Source: Comamonas resistens (lineage in GTDB: Bacteria; Pseudomonadota; Gammaproteobacteria; Burkholderiales; Burkholderiaceae_C). Taken from it: a DNA stretch of 64,000 bases. Made by a program: the position numbers and the translations under genes. This document shows positions 1-7,521 of this stretch, piece by piece. The stretch covers positions 5,022,001 to 5,086,000 of the forward strand of contig NZ_CP125947.1 of assembly GCF_030064165.1 (NCBI RefSeq), in the 5' to 3' direction. The notes under the pieces were generated by a model that was given only the letters and a program-made list of their open reading frames with translations, ran no database searches and was not told where the DNA came from. Positions within the stretch are counted from its first letter, which is position 1; each line of letters starts with the position of its first letter.

Positions 1-1
1 C

Positions 2-94
2 TACATCCGCGATAAAGTGGCCAAAACCACGGCCGAGCGCGAAAGCGAAAAAGCCGCTGCCGCACAAGCCGCCACACCTCAAGCCGCGCAATGA
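2..94 (+). CDS. tsaB: TsaB, tRNA threonylcarbamoyladenosine biosynthesis protein (3' end only)
   Basis: Only the last 30 codons lie in the window; the reading frame enters at base 2 and stops with TGA at 92-94. The visible tail begins YIRDKVAKTTAER, which matches the conserved C-terminal end of TsaB (YxRDxVAxTTAER), followed by a low-complexity Ala/Gln tail. TsaB is the inactive ASKHA partner of TsaD in making t6A37 on ANN-decoding tRNAs. Its stop overlaps the ATG of rimI (ATGA), an arrangement widely seen for tsaB-rimI. The identification rests on this short tail plus the neighbour, so it is probable rather than certain. Confidence 0.75.
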   Translation, partial: YIRDKVAKTTAERESEKAAAAQAATPQAAQ

Positions 95-606
95 CATCAC
101 CTAGCAGCCCTGTACTGCCAACCGCTGAAGTCGCCCTGGACGACGCCGCATCCCTTGTGCGTTTCGAGCCGCTGTCAGTTCTGTGGCTGGACACCCTGCT
201 CCCCATCGAGGAGCAGGCCTATGTCCACCCCTGGAGCCGGGGCAATTTTCAGGATGCGATGGTGGCCGGCTACGAGGCGCAGTTGCTGGTCGACTCCCAG
301 CACCAGTTGCTGGGCTACTTTGTCGCCATGTCGGTGCTGGACGAGGTGCACCTGCTCAACATCACCGTCAACCCGGCCTTCCAGCGCCAGGGCTGGGCGC
401 GCGTGCTGCTCGATGCCTTGGCGCTGTGGGCGCGGCAGAAAAATTCACAGTGGATCTGGCTGGAAGTGCGGGAAAGCAATACCCGCGCGCGCGAGGTCTA
501 CCTCAAGCATGGCTTTGCCGAAGTGGGCCTGCGCAAGAACTACTACCCCAACCCCAACGGCCCGCGTGAGAACGCCGTGCTCATGAGTCTCAAACTATGG
601 CCCTGA
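91..606 (+). CDS. rimI: RimI, ribosomal protein S18 alanine N-acetyltransferase
   Basis: GNAT-fold N-acetyltransferase of 171 aa, about 20 residues longer at the N-terminus than E. coli RimI. The acetyl-CoA pyrophosphate loop is visible as NPAFQRQGWAR (QxxGxA type) after the strand HLLNITVN. The C-terminal signature with ESNTRAREVYLKHGF and the NYYPNPNGPRENAVLM stretch is typical of RimI. The start ATG at 91 overlaps the tsaB stop by four bases, suggesting translational coupling. The gene overlaps the next one by ten bases. By family it acetylates the N-terminal alanine of S18. Confidence 0.9.
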   Translation: MTSPSSPVLPTAEVALDDAASLVRFEPLSVLWLDTLLPIEEQAYVHPWSRGNFQDAMVAGYEAQLLVDSQHQLLGYFVAMSVLDEVHLLNITVNPAFQRQGWARVLLDALALWARQKNSQWIWLEVRESNTRAREVYLKHGFAEVGLRKNYYPNPNGPRENAVLMSLKLWP

Positions 607-1514
607 ATCTGGATGCCCGCCAGCGGGCCATGCTGGAAGCCATGGGCATCACCGTCTGGCTGCCCGAAGCTGTCGAAATTGCGGCGGCCCCTGAATTGAC
701 CGACATCGCTGTGGCCGAAGCCGCGCCGGCGATGCGTACAGCGCCTGTGGCACCTGTTTCGCCGCCAATATCCGCTCCGATATCGGCCCCGGTATCTGCG
801 CCAGCCGTTCAGCCCCCTGCACCTGCTGCACAGGCACCGGCATCAACGCCCTCATCGGCGCCGGCGGCTCCTCAGACTCCGGCGCGTGCGGCTCCCCTGC
901 TGACTAGCCACAGCCGCGAACCTCATCGCTTTGTGCAGCAACCGGCTGCCGGCCCTGCGGGCGAGCCCGGCCTGGGCTGGACCATTGGCCCGGCACAGCT
1001 GGTCTATCCCCATGCGCCCCAGCATGTGCAGGCGGCACAGCAGGGCGGCTGGCTGATTCTGCTGGAGCCGCCTGCCAACCCGGCATTGCTCAGCCCCGCG
1101 CAAAAGCCATCGGCAGACAGCGCACAGACCGCACTGCAGGGCGATGCAGCCCGACTTCTGGACAATATGCTGCGCGCCCTGAGCCTGCAGGAAAAACCGC
1201 GCGTCTACAGCGCGGCACTGCACCGCGCGCCGGCCGATGCCGACCTGAGCCACGCCCAACCGCTGCAGCCAGCACTGGAGGCCGTGCTGCGCGAGCTGCG
1301 CCCCGACTGCGTGCTGGTGCTGGGCCTGGCCAGCGCCCGCGCCGTGCTCGGCCGCCACGAGGCGCTGGGCCGCCTGCGTGCCGAGCCGCATCGCATTGCC
1401 GGCGTCCCCACGGTAGTGACCTACGACCCCAACTACCTGCTGCGTGCACCGCAGGCCAAGGCCGGTGCCTGGGCCGATCTGGTACAGGCCCAGGGTTTTA
1501 CAAAGCCCGCATGA
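597..1514 (+). CDS. Uracil-DNA glycosylase superfamily-like protein with long Pro/Ala linker
   Basis: A 305-aa protein starting inside the rimI 3' end. Residues 1-20 form a short conserved head. Residues ~40-110 are a Pro/Ala/Ser-rich linker. The last ~170 residues resemble family 4/5 uracil-DNA glycosylases: a helix LLDNMLRALSL, then LRPDCVLVLGLASARAVL, and a terminal PTVVTYDPNYLLRAPQAKAGAWADL. In active enzymes the last motif reads HPxxLLR; here the His is Asp (YDPNYLLR). I see neither the N-terminal iron-sulfur cysteines nor the GEGPG water-activating motif. It is likely a non-catalytic or divergent member. Its place behind tsaB-rimI is, from memory, common in this lineage. Confidence 0.65.
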   Translation: MALNLDARQRAMLEAMGITVWLPEAVEIAAAPELTDIAVAEAAPAMRTAPVAPVSPPISAPISAPVSAPAVQPPAPAAQAPASTPSSAPAAPQTPARAAPLLTSHSREPHRFVQQPAAGPAGEPGLGWTIGPAQLVYPHAPQHVQAAQQGGWLILLEPPANPALLSPAQKPSADSAQTALQGDAARLLDNMLRALSLQEKPRVYSAALHRAPADADLSHAQPLQPALEAVLRELRPDCVLVLGLASARAVLGRHEALGRLRAEPHRIAGVPTVVTYDPNYLLRAPQAKAGAWADLVQAQGFTKPA

Positions 1515-1608
1515 CAGAGGCAAGACAAGCCCTGTTTACCCACTATCCCATGTCAGCCCGGCGCGGCATGCTGCGGTGCAACGTAGCATAATCATCGGCT
1601 TCGATTAA

Positions 1609-1721
1609 CTGAAAGACATCTGTGGACAACTATCCCAGTTGGTAGCTTTCAGCTCCCGGTTACGAATGGATGGGGGTTGAAAGCGCCTTCATCCCTGCAG
1701 AACCCCAAGAACAACCGGGAG
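1609..1721 (+). promoter_or_regulatory. Structured 5' leader of corA, candidate cis-regulatory RNA
   Basis: Seen directly: CTGAAAG (1609-1615) can pair with CTTTCAG (1646-1652). Immediately next to it, CTCCCGGTT (1653-1661) pairs perfectly with AACCGGGAG (1713-1721). Inside the second stem GGGGTT (1673-1678) pairs with AACCCC (1701-1706). The GGGAG of the outer stem is the corA ribosome-binding site, seven bases before its ATG, so the stem would hide it. CTTTCA (1646-1651) can alternatively pair with TGAAAG at 1678-1683, giving mutually exclusive folds. A CATAAT box at 1587-1592 could place transcription start near 1600. I do not recognise a named riboswitch class. Confidence 0.5.
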
Positions 1722-1728
1722 TGAGCCG

Positions 1729-2715
1729 ATGCTCAACATCTTTACGCTGGCCAGCGGCCGCCTCGTTCAAGAAGAAATCGAGTCTCTGGAAGACCTCGAA
1801 CGCTTTCGCCCCATCTGGGTGGATCTGGAATCCCCCACGCCCGAAGAAAAGCGCTGGATCAAGCAGCACTACGAACTGTCCATCCCCGAAGACGCGATGG
1901 ACGACGATATCGAGGAGTCCGCCCGCTTCTACGAGGAAGACAATGGCGAGCTGCATATCCGCAGCGACTTTTTGATCGACGATGTGGAAGACCCGCGCTC
2001 GGTACGCGTGGCCTTCATCCTCAACCAGCACAACCAGAATCTGCGCAGCTGTGGCGTGCTGTTCTCCATCCACGACGAAGACGTGCCCGTGTTCCGCCTG
2101 CTGCGCATGCGCGCGCGCCGCGCGCCCGGCCTGATCGACGAAGCCAAGGATGTGCTGCTCAAGCTCTTCGACGCGGACGCCGAGTACTCGGCCGATACTC
2201 TGGAGCGCATCTATGACGACCTCGAAAAAGCCAGCAAGATGGTGCTGTCGGGCGACGTGACCGACGATGTGGCCAAAGAGGTGCTGGGCGCCATTGCCCG
2301 CCAGGAAGACTTGAATGGCCGCATCCGCCGCAACGTCATGGACACGCGCCGTGCCGTCAGCTTCATGATGCGCTCCAAGATGCTCAATGCAGAGCAGTTC
2401 GAGGAGTCGCGCCAGATCCTGCGCGACATCGAGTCGCTGGACAGCCACACGGCCTTTCTGTTCGACAAGATCAACTTTCTGATGGATGCCACCGTGGGCT
2501 TCATCAACATCAACCAGAACAAGATCATCAAGATCTTCTCCGTGGCCAGCGTGGCCCTGCTGCCGCCCACGCTGATCGCCAGCGTCTATGGCATGAACTT
2601 CAAGTTCATGCCAGAGCTGGAATGGGAATTCGGCTACGGCTATGTGGTCGCCCTGATGATTCTGAGCGCCGTGGGCCCGATGCTGTACTTCCGCAAACGC
2701 GGCTGGTTGAAGTAA
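1729..2715 (+). CDS. corA: CorA family magnesium/cobalt transporter
   Basis: A 328-aa inner-membrane Mg2+ (Co2+/Ni2+) channel. A long acidic, helical cytoplasmic domain fills residues 1-260 (for example EEKRWIKQHYEL and the ADTLERIYDDLEKASKMVL helix). Two C-terminal membrane segments follow. The pore signature GMN is at residues 288-290 at the end of TM1, followed by the acidic loop MPELEWE and TM2. The C-terminus FRKRGWLK is the usual basic tail. The ribosome-binding site GGGAG lies in the closing stem of the leader described separately. It is a single-gene unit; the next gene is convergent. Confidence 0.95.
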   Translation: MLNIFTLASGRLVQEEIESLEDLERFRPIWVDLESPTPEEKRWIKQHYELSIPEDAMDDDIEESARFYEEDNGELHIRSDFLIDDVEDPRSVRVAFILNQHNQNLRSCGVLFSIHDEDVPVFRLLRMRARRAPGLIDEAKDVLLKLFDADAEYSADTLERIYDDLEKASKMVLSGDVTDDVAKEVLGAIARQEDLNGRIRRNVMDTRRAVSFMMRSKMLNAEQFEESRQILRDIESLDSHTAFLFDKINFLMDATVGFININQNKIIKIFSVASVALLPPTLIASVYGMNFKFMPELEWEFGYGYVVALMILSAVGPMLYFRKRGWLK

Positions 2716-2742
2716 CCCACGCGCAGCACAGCATGCTGCCGA

Positions 2743-4329
2743 TCAGCCTGCTTCCAAATCACCGTTGACCACCCTGGACAACCCCAGCGGGTTTGCTTGC
2801 TGCACAGCCTCAGGCAACAACTCATCCGGCAGATCCTGATAGCACACCGGGCGCATAAAGCGGTCGATGGCACTGGCCCCCACAGAAGTGAACATGGCGT
2901 TGGACGTGGACGGGAAAGGGCCGCCATGCACCATGGCGTGACATACCTCGACACCGGTCGGAAAGCCGTTGGCCAAAATGCGCCCTGCCTTGCGTTCCAG
3001 CACGGAGATGAGGCGCCGCGCGTCGGCATGGTCTGCAGGGTCGAGCTGCAGCGTCACCGTCAACTGGCCCTCGAGTTGCTCAGCCAGCTGGAGAACCTCT
3101 TCGAAATCCTTGGCACGAATAACGATGGAGGCCGGGCCAAACATCTCCTCCTGCAGCACAGGCGATGACAACAGGCGCTGCACATCCGTCACATACAGCG
3201 CGGCCTGCGCGGCATTGCGCAACCCGCCGGCCGGCTGCCCTTGCGCCACTTTCTCCACACCTTCCGCAGCATCGACCTGGGCGACGCCAGCGCCAAAGGC
3301 CTGGTGAATGCCGGGCGTCAACATGGTCTGGGCCGGCTTGGCGGCCAGCGCCTGGCTTGCTGCGTCGATGAAGCACTGCACGTTATCGTCGCCAATAGCC
3401 ACCACCATCCCCGGGTTGGTGCAGAACTGACCCGCCCCCATTGTCAGCGAGTCGGCAAAGCCGCGCCCTATCGACTCGGCGCGCGCGGCCAGGGCGGCCG
3501 GCATCAGGAACACCGGGTTGATGCTGCTCATCTCTGCATAGACGGGAATGGGCTCCGGACGCGCATTGGCAATGCGCATCAATGCAAGTCCCCCTTGACG
3601 CGATCCGGTAAAGCCAACAGCCTTGATGGCAGGGTGTGCGACCAAGGCCTCACCCAGCTTGCGCCCGGCGCCCATCAGCAGGGAAAACACCCCTTCGGGC
3701 AAGCCCAAATCTTTGACCGCTTTTTGAATCGCCCGACCCACCATTTCGGACGTGCCCAGATGGGCGCTGTGGGCCTTGACGATCACAGGGGCACCGGCAG
3801 CCAGGGCCGACGCCGTATCCCCCCCGGCCACCGAGAACGCCAACGGAAAATTGCTCGCACCAAACACCGCTACCGGCCCCAGCGCCATCTTGGCCAAGCG
3901 CAGGTCGGCCCGGGGCAGCGGTGTGCGCTCGGGCTGCGCCTGGTCAACGGTCGGGCTCAGGAAACGGCCATCGCGAACCACCTTGGCAAACAGCCGAAGC
4001 TGCCCTACCGTGCGCCCACGCTCGCCTTGCAGGCGCGCCAGCGGTAGGCCGGTTTCAGCCATGGCGCGCTCGATCAGGGCATCGCCCAAAGCCATGATGT
4101 TGTCGGCAATCAGCTCTAGAAATTCGGCACGCTTGGCAAGCGGCAACTGACGGTAAGGATCGAATGCCTGCGCCGCTAGCAGGGCCGCGCGATCCACTTC
4201 TACCTGCCCACCCATGCCGAATGTAGGCGTTGCGATGAATTGATCCATACCGGGATTGAACGCCTGCTGTTGCCCTTCTGCGCCGCGCACTGCGCTCGCG
4301 CCGATCAGCATTTCGCCAGTAATTTGCAT
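2743..4329 (-). CDS. Alpha-ketoglutaric semialdehyde (2,5-dioxovalerate) dehydrogenase
   Basis: A 528-aa aldehyde dehydrogenase. The usual LELGG catalytic-Glu segment is replaced by YAEMSSINPVF, and the nucleophile sits in GAGQFCTNPGM. Both are hallmarks of the type III alpha-KGSA dehydrogenases that oxidise alpha-ketoglutaric semialdehyde to 2-oxoglutarate with NAD(P)+. GFTGSRQGG is the cofactor-contact loop. The start at 4329 is chosen because GGAG lies just upstream; an in-frame ATG 48 bases earlier has no such site. The gene is transcribed away from the reductase at 4465, with an AT-rich operator-like motif between them. With the deaminase at 9621 this is the last step of hydroxyproline degradation. 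Semialdehyde from sugar acids (arabinonate, glucarate) is the alternative source. Confidence 0.85.
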   Translation of the reverse strand: MQITGEMLIGASAVRGAEGQQQAFNPGMDQFIATPTFGMGGQVEVDRAALLAAQAFDPYRQLPLAKRAEFLELIADNIMALGDALIERAMAETGLPLARLQGERGRTVGQLRLFAKVVRDGRFLSPTVDQAQPERTPLPRADLRLAKMALGPVAVFGASNFPLAFSVAGGDTASALAAGAPVIVKAHSAHLGTSEMVGRAIQKAVKDLGLPEGVFSLLMGAGRKLGEALVAHPAIKAVGFTGSRQGGLALMRIANARPEPIPVYAEMSSINPVFLMPAALAARAESIGRGFADSLTMGAGQFCTNPGMVVAIGDDNVQCFIDAASQALAAKPAQTMLTPGIHQAFGAGVAQVDAAEGVEKVAQGQPAGGLRNAAQAALYVTDVQRLLSSPVLQEEMFGPASIVIRAKDFEEVLQLAEQLEGQLTVTLQLDPADHADARRLISVLERKAGRILANGFPTGVEVCHAMVHGGPFPSTSNAMFTSVGASAIDRFMRPVCYQDLPDELLPEAVQQANPLGLSRVVNGDLEAG

Positions 4330-4390
4330 GTTTGTCTCCTTATGTGTGCGACGGATGCGAGTGTCGTTGAAAATCACAAAGTATCTTGAT

Positions 4391-4407
4391 AATATATTTA
4401 AATTATT
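4391..4407. promoter_or_regulatory. AT-rich operator-like motif, intergenic region of KGSA dehydrogenase and reductase
   Basis: AATATATT (4391-4398), one base, then AAATTATT. It lies in the divergent promoter region between the dehydrogenase (start 4329) and the LDH2-family reductase (start 4465). It resembles the perfect AATATATT-N-AATATATT copy in front of the TRAP operon and the one-mismatch copy in front of the deaminase. The likely ligand is the GntR-type regulator encoded at 5704 (inference). Confidence 0.45.
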
Positions 4408-4464
4408 TTAGAAAATTCATTTTTAGACTTGGCGCAAACCCCAGTCCAAGCACAGGAGCACGCC

Positions 4465-5547
4465 ATGGAACCCATGCCAAACAGCAACCTGAACCAGCCT
4501 GACCAAAGTGCTCAGGCAAGCGCAGTGAAACCAGGCCACATTGCACTGACGTTGGATGAAGTGCACCAACTGGCCTATCGCGTATTGACCCACCACGGTC
4601 TGTCTGCCGAACATGCACAGGCCATTGCGCGCGTGATTACGGCGGGAGAGCGCGACGAGTGCCATTCGCATGGCATGTATCGGGTTTTATCGTGCACCCG
4701 CACACTCCAGCATGGCGCTGTCGCGCGCGATGCCATACCCGTCGTCAGCGACCGGGGCCCTGGCGTCGTCGCCGTCGATGCACAGTTCGGCTTCTCGCAA
4801 CTGGCTTTCGAGGTGGGCAGCAAAGTGCTGCTCGAGAAAGTCCGCAAAACCGGGATCGCAGCCCTGGCCATCAACAACTGCTATCACTTCTCAGCCCTGT
4901 GGCCCGAAATCGAGGCCTTGGTCGAGCACGGCGTGGCGGCCCTGGCCATGACCCCCAGTCACGCCTGGGTAGCCCCTGCGGGCGGCAGCCGGCCGGTTTT
5001 CGGCACCAACCCGATCGCCTTTGGCTGGCCCAGGGCCGGCGCCCAGCCCTATGTTTTTGACTTTGCGACCAGTGCCGTGGCCCGCGGCGAAATCGAGCTC
5101 TACCGACGCAGTGGTCGCACCTTGCCCAAGGGCTGGGGGGTCGATGCCAAAGGCTCCCCGAGCATCGATGCAGCAACCGTGCTGGATCAAGGCGCCATGC
5201 TGACTTTTGGCGGCTACAAGGGCTCAGCTCTGTCGACCATGATCGAGTTACTGGCTGGGCCATTGATTGGCGACATGACCAGTGCTGAATCACTGCGCAT
5301 CGACGATGGAGCCGGTGCAAGCCCTCGCCATGGCGAAATCGTGATCGCGTTGGATCCCCGTTTTTTCAGCGCCGGCAACTTTATCGAGGATCGTCAGCGC
5401 GCTGAAAAACTGTTCGAGAGCATTACCGGCCAGGGCGCACGCCTGCCCTCCCAGCGCCGCTTCGCAGCTAGAAGCCGCAGCCTGGCCAATGGATATGTGC
5501 AGATCCCCGAAGCCTTGCTGCGCGATGTCCAGCAATTGCTAGGCTAA
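4465..5547 (+). CDS. LDH/MDH2-family NAD(P)H oxidoreductase, probable delta-1-pyrroline-2-carboxylate reductase
   Basis: A 360-aa member of the malate/L-lactate dehydrogenase-2 family (DpkA/LhpI type). Family features: the HGMYRV substrate-side segment, DAQFGFSQLA, the AINNCYHFSALWPEIE helix (His catalytic region), PVFGTNPIAFGWP and the GYKGSALSTMIE near residue 260. Such enzymes reduce cyclic imines (pyrroline-2- or piperideine-2-carboxylate) to L-proline or pipecolate. The start at 4465 has AGGAG six bases upstream. It sits between the semialdehyde dehydrogenase and the GntR gene, an arrangement I recall from Pseudomonas hydroxyproline clusters. The exact substrate is inferred, and a ureidoglycolate or other 2-hydroxyacid dehydrogenase remains possible. 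Confidence 0.7.
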   Translation: MEPMPNSNLNQPDQSAQASAVKPGHIALTLDEVHQLAYRVLTHHGLSAEHAQAIARVITAGERDECHSHGMYRVLSCTRTLQHGAVARDAIPVVSDRGPGVVAVDAQFGFSQLAFEVGSKVLLEKVRKTGIAALAINNCYHFSALWPEIEALVEHGVAALAMTPSHAWVAPAGGSRPVFGTNPIAFGWPRAGAQPYVFDFATSAVARGEIELYRRSGRTLPKGWGVDAKGSPSIDAATVLDQGAMLTFGGYKGSALSTMIELLAGPLIGDMTSAESLRIDDGAGASPRHGEIVIALDPRFFSAGNFIEDRQRAEKLFESITGQGARLPSQRRFAARSRSLANGYVQIPEALLRDVQQLLG

Positions 5548-5632
5548 GTCCGTGCGATGTTGCTTCCAATGGCCTGCAAAAAAGAGCTTTGTCACAGGCT
5601 GTGCCAAGCACGAAGCCGGTGATGCGCTCCAA

Positions 5633-5647
5633 ATATTGGGCCAATAT
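5633..5647. promoter_or_regulatory. Perfect inverted repeat upstream of the GntR regulator gene
   Basis: ATATTGG-G-CCAATAT is a perfect 7-bp inverted repeat 56 bases before the regulator's ATG, followed by a partial AATATAAT box. It is a candidate autoregulatory site; binding is not shown by the sequence alone. Confidence 0.4.
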
Positions 5648-5703
5648 AATTAAACCCCGCCACTTCTGCTCTTGCGACACGCTGGTGCCAGCATGCTTTT
5701 CTG

Positions 5704-6411
5704 ATGCCTACTCCCAAGAAATCTCCAGCTGCACGTGCAAAGGCCTCTGCAACAAAAGTCAAGGCCTTGCCTGCGATCAAGCGCCGTGCCGCAGACCTTG
5801 CCTACGACGCCATTGAAACCATGCTGTCAACCATGCAACTCGAGCCTGGCAGCCCCATCGTCGAGGCTGAGCTGGCAGAACGCACCGGCATGGGCAGGAC
5901 ACCTGTGCGCGAGGCATTGCTGCGCATGATTTCCATCGACCTGATCGTCCAGCAGCCGCGCCGCGGACTGCTGGTGTCCAACATTGATCTGGCGGAGCAC
6001 CTGGATGTCATCCAGACACGCAGGGTTCTGGAGAATCTCCTTGCCGCCTGCGCCGCCCGGCGGGCATCGGTGCAGCAGCGCCAGGAGATCGTTCAATGTG
6101 CCGAGCAGATGGTCGCGGCCGCCAAGCGCGGCAACCTGGAAGAGTACATGCATGAGGATCATGCGCTTGATGTCATCATCCACACGGCCAGCCGCAACCG
6201 TTCAGCAGTCAAAAGCGTCACGCCGCTGATCGTGCAATGCAGGCGGTTTTGGTACGCCTACCAGCACGAAGGCGATATTCTCGAAGGCGCACTCGCGCAT
6301 CTTGAGCTGGCCCAGGGCATTTCTACCGGGGATGAAGCGGCCGCCATCACCGGCGCCAACCGGCTGATGGACTACCTGGAAGCCTTTGCCAGACGCATCA
6401 TCGAAAGCTGA
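5704..6411 (+). CDS. GntR family (FadR/FCD subfamily) transcriptional regulator
   Basis: A 235-aa DNA-binding regulator. The N-terminal ~25 residues are a basic Ala/Lys tail. The winged HTH follows at ~30-95 (LAYDAIETMLSTM, AELAERTGMGRTPVREALLRM, GLLVSN). The rest is an all-helical FCD ligand domain with EDHALDVIIHTASRN supplying the metal-binding Asp/His residues. FadR-type regulators of catabolic clusters normally repress until a carboxylic ligand binds. It lies in the middle of the hydroxyproline-type block, and AT-rich palindromes occur at the block's promoters, so it is the obvious local regulator. No strong ribosome-binding site precedes the ATG. Confidence 0.85.
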   Translation: MPTPKKSPAARAKASATKVKALPAIKRRAADLAYDAIETMLSTMQLEPGSPIVEAELAERTGMGRTPVREALLRMISIDLIVQQPRRGLLVSNIDLAEHLDVIQTRRVLENLLAACAARRASVQQRQEIVQCAEQMVAAAKRGNLEEYMHEDHALDVIIHTASRNRSAVKSVTPLIVQCRRFWYAYQHEGDILEGALAHLELAQGISTGDEAAAITGANRLMDYLEAFARRIIES

Positions 6412-6482
6412 ACGGCAGACCGCGCTCCAAGCGCGGCCTGCCGTCCCTATTCATGACGCCGGGCAGCGCCATGGCCGCCTGG

Positions 6483-7475
6483 TCAGAGCTTGGCCCCCGC
6501 CGCGCGCAATTCTGCAATCTGGGGCGCCTTGGGCAACCAGATCTTGTCGAAGGCATCAATCGCGGGCTTGGTGTCGAAAGCGCTGATATCGCGGATGGCG
6601 ATCGACTCCTTCTTGAGCTTCTCCAGCAGGCCAACTTCCGTCGTCACGATATCCTTGATCTGGCCGTCCAGGGCCTGACTGGTCAGCTGACGCACCAAGT
6701 CACGGTCTTTCGCATCCAGCGTCGCCCAGATACGGCCCGAGAACAGCGGCGCCACAGGCATGAACAGCGCATTCATGGGCATCATCACCTTTGCCACCTT
6801 GTCAAAACGCTGGCTCCAGGAAAGCTCCACATCCGCCTCCAGCCCATCCACTTGGCCATTGGTCATGGCATCGAACACCGCTGGTGTAGGAATGGGGGTC
6901 GGCGCGGCTCCGAAGTACTGGTAGAAGTCACGGTAAACCGGTGTCGGATTGATGCGCAGCTTCATGCCCTTGAGGTCATTGGGCGTCTTGATTTCCTTGT
7001 TCGAGAACACCACGCGCATGCCGGTGATGCCCCAGCCCAGACCGACACAGCCGGTCTCGCGCGGCAGCACATCCAGCAGCTTCAAGGCGGCAGGCGTCTT
7101 AACCAGCTTCGCGACGGCATCGGTGGAGCGGACAAGATAGGGAGCATTGATCGAGGCCACGCTCGGTACGCGCGTTCCCAGCTCTGCGGCCTGGATCCAG
7201 CCCATGTCCAGCGCACCGGATTGCAACTGCTGCATCATGGCCGACTCATTGCCCAATTGGCCCGAGTGGAAAACGGTCACCTTGAGCCGGCCATTGGTTT
7301 CTTTCGCCAAAGCTTCGCCAAACTGCACCGCCGCGCGGTTCCACGAATGCCCGGCAGGCGTGATGACGCCTAGGCGCAGCTCCTTGGCCGCCGCTGCACG
7401 CGAAGGCGTCACAAAGGCCAGGGGAGCAGCAGTCGCCGCTGCGGTCTGAAGAAAGTGGCGTCGATTGAGTGTCAT
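6483..7475 (-). CDS. TRAP transporter substrate-binding protein, DctP family
   Basis: A 330-aa periplasmic binding protein. It begins with a Tat-like signal (RRHFLQT, then an Ala-rich segment ending at residues ~28-32). The mature domain starts ELRLGVITPAGHSWNRAAVQF. The family's carboxylate-binding region LKGMKLRINPTPVYRDFYQYFGAAPTPIP is present, with the conserved Arg in KLRIN. CGGAG lies six bases before the ATG. It is the last gene of the leftward dctQ-dctM-dctP operon, 46 bases after dctM. The context suggests an imino or hydroxy acid such as hydroxyproline as ligand (inference). Confidence 0.9.
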   Translation of the reverse strand: MTLNRRHFLQTAAATAAPLAFVTPSRAAAAKELRLGVITPAGHSWNRAAVQFGEALAKETNGRLKVTVFHSGQLGNESAMMQQLQSGALDMGWIQAAELGTRVPSVASINAPYLVRSTDAVAKLVKTPAALKLLDVLPRETGCVGLGWGITGMRVVFSNKEIKTPNDLKGMKLRINPTPVYRDFYQYFGAAPTPIPTPAVFDAMTNGQVDGLEADVELSWSQRFDKVAKVMMPMNALFMPVAPLFSGRIWATLDAKDRDLVRQLTSQALDGQIKDIVTTEVGLLEKLKKESIAIRDISAFDTKPAIDAFDKIWLPKAPQIAELRAAGAKL

Positions 7476-7521
7476 GAAAAACTCCGTAGAGAGAAGGGAC
7501 GAAGCAGGGCCAGGAATCGGA

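Noticed and set aside
1670..1975. Possible upstream coding frame beginning in the corA leader, and a 4-codon MDGG frame at 1666
   Set aside because: Neither has a ribosome-binding site, and the longer one overlaps corA out of frame with Ser/Pro-rich composition. A leader peptide cannot be excluded but is not supported.
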